Assembly (NCBI GenBank): GCA_046346965.1
Contig: JAXMHB010000004.1
Location: 344,066-408,065, forward strand
Source of the DNA: JAXMHB01 sp046346965
Lineage (GTDB): Bacteria > Pseudomonadota > Gammaproteobacteria > Xanthomonadales > SZUA-5
Reading direction: 5' to 3'
DNA length: 64,000 bases
Position numbers and translations under genes: made by a program. The notes under the pieces were generated by a model. The model searched no databases. It had not been told where the DNA came from and saw only the letters and a list, made by a program, of their open reading frames with translations. Every line of letters begins with the position of its first letter. The first letter of the stretch is position 1. Below, piece by piece: positions 61,086-64,000 of this stretch.

Positions 61086-61514
61086 CTATGACCGCGCGAA
61101 AACTGCGGCCAAAGGGAATCCAACAACCAACGCGGGTATCGACTTCTCGATCGCATACTCTGACATACCGACGACATCTAACCAGCTGTTCCAATCCCCT
61201 GTTATTATGACTGCAATTGCTCCGCTGCCCCAACTCAACAGATATGAAGCGCACACGAGCAGAGCAGCGTATGCGAGAACCGAGAACAACCTCCGAAAAT
61301 GAGGAACCCACAGCCCACATGCGCGGCTGACGCCCAAAACCAGCATCGCCGCCATTCCTACGGCAAGCGGAATCGCGAAGCGCATAACCGGAGCAATCCG
61401 ATCAAGCTCGTCTGCCCTAAGGAAGCCGCAGCCGGCAACCGCAATACCAAATAGCACGTCTATCCAATGGATCCGACCGTTCAAGTTTGCACCTCCGTCC
61501 TTGGCAATGCCCAT
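61086..61514 (-). CDS. Cassette-type hypothetical membrane protein, 142 residues
   Basis: Not recognised. Four hydrophobic segments are visible: IDVLFGIAVAGCGFL (about 17-33), MRFAIPLAVGMAAMLVLGVS (about 44-63), LFSVLAYAALLVCASYLLSW (about 78-97) and the C-terminal IPALVVGFPLAAVFA. It is a small inner-membrane protein. ATG at 61514 has GGAG ten bases upstream. The frame is open further upstream through repeat sequence, which I exclude. Part of the minus-strand cassette series. Confidence 0.62.
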   Translation of the reverse strand: MGIAKDGGANLNGRIHWIDVLFGIAVAGCGFLRADELDRIAPVMRFAIPLAVGMAAMLVLGVSRACGLWVPHFRRLFSVLAYAALLVCASYLLSWGSGAIAVIITGDWNSWLDVVGMSEYAIEKSIPALVVGFPLAAVFARS

Positions 61515-62229
61515 CGCCGCAACACTCCGCACCGGCGACATTGAGCGGTTGAACGACGAAGCTGCTCTGGCTTCGCCTTGATTGCGAGGTTGCACGAAGC
61601 CACTGCGCGGCAGGAACGGCGGCCACTGATATCGGGAGACGGGCGGTGCATCGGTCCTTCCCCCCGCGCTCGGGTCGATCCTGAAGGAGAAGGACCAAGG
61701 ATGCATCGGACAAGTCCTGGCTCAATGGCGCGCACGCCCGGCATGTTAGCTCAACCGGATCAGCGCGCATCAGACTGGATTCCCGCTTTCTCGGGAATGG
61801 TGGATTCCACACGCCACTGAGCTGGGGTGAAGCGCGAACCCTGGCATCGAGATGGCCAAGAGTGAGGCTGCGAGGCCAGCGCCGTCGTCCGGTCATTCCC
61901 GCGAAAGCGGGAATCCAGGCTTTCGAGGCCGAGACGAGCGAAGGGTCGACAGCGTCTGTTTCAAAGGGCGAGGCTGACGGATGTGGGACGGGGCAGCCCC
62001 GCTGCGACTGCTGACGCAGTCCCATCCCATGAACGCCATTGCTGTCTGTCCGCCCTGGAAGCCGATATCGATCGCAGAGCACCCAATCTGCCGATCTGAG
62101 GAGATCCGCCCAAACACCGGTGTCCACCGCCGTCCCTCCATTCAGCGCATCATGAACGCCAGACACGCCATCGACGGCCACCCGCAACGATCAGCACGGG
62201 GCTCGGGCTCACGTGCGGCCATCCACCAG
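61515..62229. repeat. Gene-free stretch with two inverted ATTCCC-N8-GGGAAT palindromes
   Basis: The 715 bases hold no convincing gene; open frames here read through repeats. Two palindromes of the form ATTCCC-N8-GGGAAT lie at 61779-61798 and 61895-61914. Their flanks (ctggattcccgc... and ...gcgggaatccag) show that the two copies are inverted to each other. They resemble the dRS3-type short repeats known from Neisseria and the similar attcccgc repeats of many proteobacteria. The left boundary of the HEPN cassette (ATCTAAC at 62238-62232) opens into this region, but no matching right half of an attC is seen. An insertion into the cassette array is likely. Confidence 0.7.
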
Positions 62230-62844
62230 TTAGATCCTCAGCGCCTTCACCAGCATTGCTTCGCAAGACACCACGAATAGCTCGATGTTCTTGATGTACC
62301 TGGCTGCCAGCTTGTCGTCGATTGGTCGTGTTCTATCATGTGCGTTCAAGTCGCCCGCGTGGACAATCGAGTGTCGTCGCGACACAGCGGCTGCGACGCT
62401 CGTGAGAAGCTTTTTCTTCTTGGCGATGCCCTGTGCATTTGCGCACAGGTTTTTTACGCCGTAGACCTTAAATAGCTCATCAATCACTCGTTGCTTCTGC
62501 GTAGTGTAGTCCGCCAGAAACGCTTCAACTAGCGTCCTAATCCGTCGGTAGGGCCGCTTCATCGTGATCATCTCGAGCGCGGCCTTGGCATCAAGCCCCG
62601 CTTGCGCTAGGAGCTTGATGAGGTCGTCCGTCGGGCCGCGCTTTTTCAGAAACTTCACAAGCGACTCAGAGAATCGGTCTGTAAAGTAGGCATCCATTCC
62701 TGCGACAGCCAACGCAACAGCAGACCTCAATAGATCGCGATCGTCGGGCAGACCCGCACGCTGCGCATCCGTAAGGCTTGCGTGAAGTGTAACAAGCGCC
62801 AAGGCACGCGCTGCGGTGTTTTTGAACGTCGCAATTGCAGTCAT
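62230..62844 (-). CDS. HEPN-domain protein in integron cassette
   Basis: A 204-residue soluble helical protein. The N-terminal half has LLRSAVALAVAGMDAYFTDR and FSESLVKFLKKRGPTDDLIK. Near the C-terminus lies AAVSRRHSIVHAGDLNAHD, containing the RxxxxH motif of HEPN ribonucleases (RHSIVH) in its usual context before the last helix. This layout matches the RiboL-PSP-HEPN-like group, in which many members are RNA-cutting toxins or defence effectors. No nucleotidyltransferase antitoxin is adjacent. ATG at 62844 lies 8 bases after the GTTAGGA end of an attC site, and the TAA stop lies in an ATCTAAC box, both typical for a mobile cassette. Confidence 0.75.
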   Translation of the reverse strand: MTAIATFKNTAARALALVTLHASLTDAQRAGLPDDRDLLRSAVALAVAGMDAYFTDRFSESLVKFLKKRGPTDDLIKLLAQAGLDAKAALEMITMKRPYRRIRTLVEAFLADYTTQKQRVIDELFKVYGVKNLCANAQGIAKKKKLLTSVAAAVSRRHSIVHAGDLNAHDRTRPIDDKLAARYIKNIELFVVSCEAMLVKALRI

Positions 62845-62851
62845 GCAATGA

Positions 62852-62941
62852 TCCTAACGCCGCGACAAGCCGTTGCGGCACGAAATTTTCCAGCTTGAGC
62901 CAAGAGCCTGTTCCGCAAACGGCTTGATTGCATTGTTAGAC
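62852..62941 (-). other. attC integron recombination site
   Basis: On the minus strand the 90-bp element begins with GTCTAAC (62941-62935) and ends with GTTAGGA (62858-62852). The inner arms pair over 12 bp (62913-62925 with 62867-62878), with a single unpaired A in one arm as the extrahelical base typical of attC. A loop of about 34 bases separates them. The stop codon of the upstream cassette gene lies inside the first box and the next gene starts 8 bases after the last box. Confidence 0.88.
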
Positions 62942-63385
62942 CACAGCTCTGGCGCTTTCTGCAAATACTTCATGGCACCCTGTTTCATCCAAAAAGATCC
63001 GATAATGATGAAGGTCGCGGTAAACCTTGCCGACGGCGGCGTCACCTTCCATGAATTCAATCAGGAAAGGTGATGGATTTACCTCGTGCACGCGAAAGTA
63101 GGCGCCTGAAATCTTATCCTTGGTGCAGTTGCACAATGCCGTGAACTCATGCCACCGTATGCGAGAGAAAACCACAACGAAGGGTTTGCGATCCACGATA
63201 TGTATTGTCAGCTTGCCGGCCCCATGAGCTATGAGGAACTCGCTACCCTCGTACTCTCCCGTGTCGAAATCAGGAAGCTCGATCACTAGCAAAGCCCTCC
63301 CATGGGGCCTAACGCCGAAATAAGCGGCGCCGCCCCCAACCTCGCATTGAGCGAAGAGCAAAATCAGGCGACCGCTTGATTTCAT
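62936..63385 (-). CDS. Cassette-type hypothetical protein, 149 residues
   Basis: Not recognised. Starts MKSSGRLILLFAQCEVGGGA, continues RALLVIELPDFDTGEYEGSE, KLTIHIVDRKPFVVVFSRIR and FLIEFMEGDAAVGKVYRDLH. The alternating hydrophobic pattern suggests a beta-rich globular fold; the N-terminus is only weakly hydrophobic. Its TAA stop is part of the GTCTAAC box of the attC site at 62852-62941, so gene and site form one cassette. GC content is about 50 per cent, well below the chromosomal part. Confidence 0.72.
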   Translation of the reverse strand: MKSSGRLILLFAQCEVGGGAAYFGVRPHGRALLVIELPDFDTGEYEGSEFLIAHGAGKLTIHIVDRKPFVVVFSRIRWHEFTALCNCTKDKISGAYFRVHEVNPSPFLIEFMEGDAAVGKVYRDLHHYRIFLDETGCHEVFAESARAVV

Positions 63386-63541
63386 AGTTTGGCTTTCTCA
63401 CGTTAAGTGAAACATAAGACGAACATTCCACACACAGCTATTAGCGAGAAGATACAATCGGCGACTCACGTACCGGCTGACACGGGGCGCGTGTCACGCG
63501 TCACCTGACAGGGTCACCGCCCCTTCCGCGCGTCGGCATCT

Positions 63542-63586
63542 AGAACCCGCGAAAAGCAATTCCCCATCAAGAGCAGCCTCCCGCCA
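63542..63586. repeat. Direct repeat shared with 59822-59867 inside attC-like structures
   Basis: The 23 bases at 63542-63564 (agaacccgcgaaaagcaatt plus ccc) are identical to 59822-59844. A second block, agcagcctcccgcca (63572-63586), matches 59853-59867 at 14 of 15. Both copies lie in the gap after a cassette gene (here 63386-63618, no gene seen) and next to a ccgcgc arm, as expected for the terminal loop of related attC sites. Confidence 0.75.
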
Positions 63587-63618
63587 GTGTGCGGCATTGG
63601 GACAAGCCCCACAAGCTC

Positions 63619-63933
63619 CTAAAGCACTGTCCGCACCGAGTTTACTTGGCTCCACTTTCCATCCCGAAACTCAAATAGATATGAATTCCACGTCTCTTCC
63701 TTGTACCTGCAGTACACAACCCTACCAACTCCATCCGCATACCACCTCTCTATCTCATCAGAACGAAGCTCTCCACACTCTTTCAGTAGCTCCGCTATTT
63801 CAGCGACGAGATCTGATTCTTTTGCCTCAATGTCCTCCCAATTCGGCCCAAGACCGAGCAAACAGGCCGCAAGAGCTCCATGCGGGAGGTAGCCCATACC
63901 TACCGTAGCGAGTGCTAGACAGAACCGACCCAT
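63619..63933 (-). CDS. Cassette-type hypothetical secreted protein, 104 residues
   Basis: Not recognised. ATG at 63933 is preceded by GGAGGG with 6-base spacing; an upstream in-frame ATG at 63948 would add five residues. The N-terminus MGRFCLALATVGMGYLPHGA looks like a signal peptide. The rest is acidic and helical (NWEDIEAKESDLVAEIAELL), then RVVYCRYKEETWNSYLFEFR. The gene begins just after a GTTAGGC recombination box at 63958-63952, so it is the first visible cassette of the array. Confidence 0.68.
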   Translation of the reverse strand: MGRFCLALATVGMGYLPHGALAACLLGLGPNWEDIEAKESDLVAEIAELLKECGELRSDEIERWYADGVGRVVYCRYKEETWNSYLFEFRDGKWSQVNSVRTVL

Positions 63934-63951
63934 AGCAAGCCCTCCCATGAC

Positions 63952-64000
63952 GCCTAACGCCTGAGTTAAGCCGGTCCCGTCCGATAGCCCCCATTCTTCA
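63952..64000 (-). other. attC site, cut by the window end
   Basis: On the plus strand gcctaac (63952-63958) is followed by gcctgagttaagccgg, the complement of the usual attC end ...CCGGCTTAACTCAGGC-GTTAGGC. This closely resembles the conserved right end of well-known mobile-integron attC sites. The other half lies beyond 64000. Confidence 0.8.

Noticed and set aside
61008..61090. attC site between the membrane-protein gene and the 133-residue gene
   Set aside because: A gcgttac-like end is present, but the partner box (TCATAGC) is poor and no paired arms are seen; too weak to list.
61417..62187. 256-codon minus-strand open frame
   Set aside because: It reads through the two ATTCCC palindromes (giving IPAFAGMT- and FPRKRES-like strings, a known signature of translated repeats) and overlaps the membrane-protein gene in another frame.
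1..64000. tRNA, rRNA, insertion sequences, phage genes
   Set aside because: I looked for tRNA T-arm patterns, transposase motifs and phage structural genes and found none that could be supported.

Overview
The window comes from a high-GC gammaproteobacterium, most likely of the Lysobacterales (Xanthomonadales), in or near Rhodanobacteraceae/Lysobacteraceae. The grounds are gene content (yajC-secD-secF, an EF-G2-like GTPase, stand-alone Coq7, NhaD, DUF1631, paired Ser/Thr kinase and ECF sigma factor, lipase with foldase) and strong GC bias at third codon positions. This taxonomic call is inference; no 16S rRNA or other RNA gene was found here.

About 1-58.3 kb is ordinary chromosome, densely packed with short operons on both strands. 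Layout: kup (cut by the left edge) and yajC-secD-secF (1-3.9 kb); EF-G2 (4.2-6.2); TonB receptor with rubredoxin and an unusually long serS (6.2-10.1); M28 peptidase, suhB and a tandem thioredoxin-fold protein (10.3-13.8); a membrane Ser/Thr kinase (13.9-15.5); two haem c proteins (16.3-18.8); xseA, Nudix and an amino-acid permease (19.9-23.5); pyrD-murB with translational coupling (23.6-25.7); aldehyde dehydrogenase, FKBP and a 192-bp tandem repeat (25.8-28.3); nhaD, trmJ, sodB, purE-purK (28.3-33.9); DUF1631, maf and a MoxR-DUF58-transglutaminase operon (34.4-42.1); nfuA, phhB, a CPBP-like protein, lipase and lipase foldase (42.7-47.5); mtnA and a GntR regulator (47.5-49.4); small secreted proteins including a probable 7(1)-knotted protein, and coq7 (49.4-52.1); then a large TPR Ser/Thr kinase divergent from its ECF sigma factor (52.3-55.9) and a 721-residue exported protein (56.1-58.3).

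Upstream of that last gene lies a ~600-bp array of degenerate 22-bp repeats (58.4-59.0 kb). Beyond it, base composition drops and the gene style changes. From 59.3 kb to the right edge there are seven small, mostly unrecognised genes, all on the minus strand. They are separated by inverted structures carrying integron recombination boxes (GTTAGG.../...GTCTAAC). One at 62852-62941 has all the marks of an attC site, and another is cut by the window end. I read this as the distal end of a chromosomal integron cassette array, with the integrase expected off the right edge. It carries a HEPN-domain gene, a DUF4303-like gene broken by an in-frame amber codon, and dispersed palindromic repeats.
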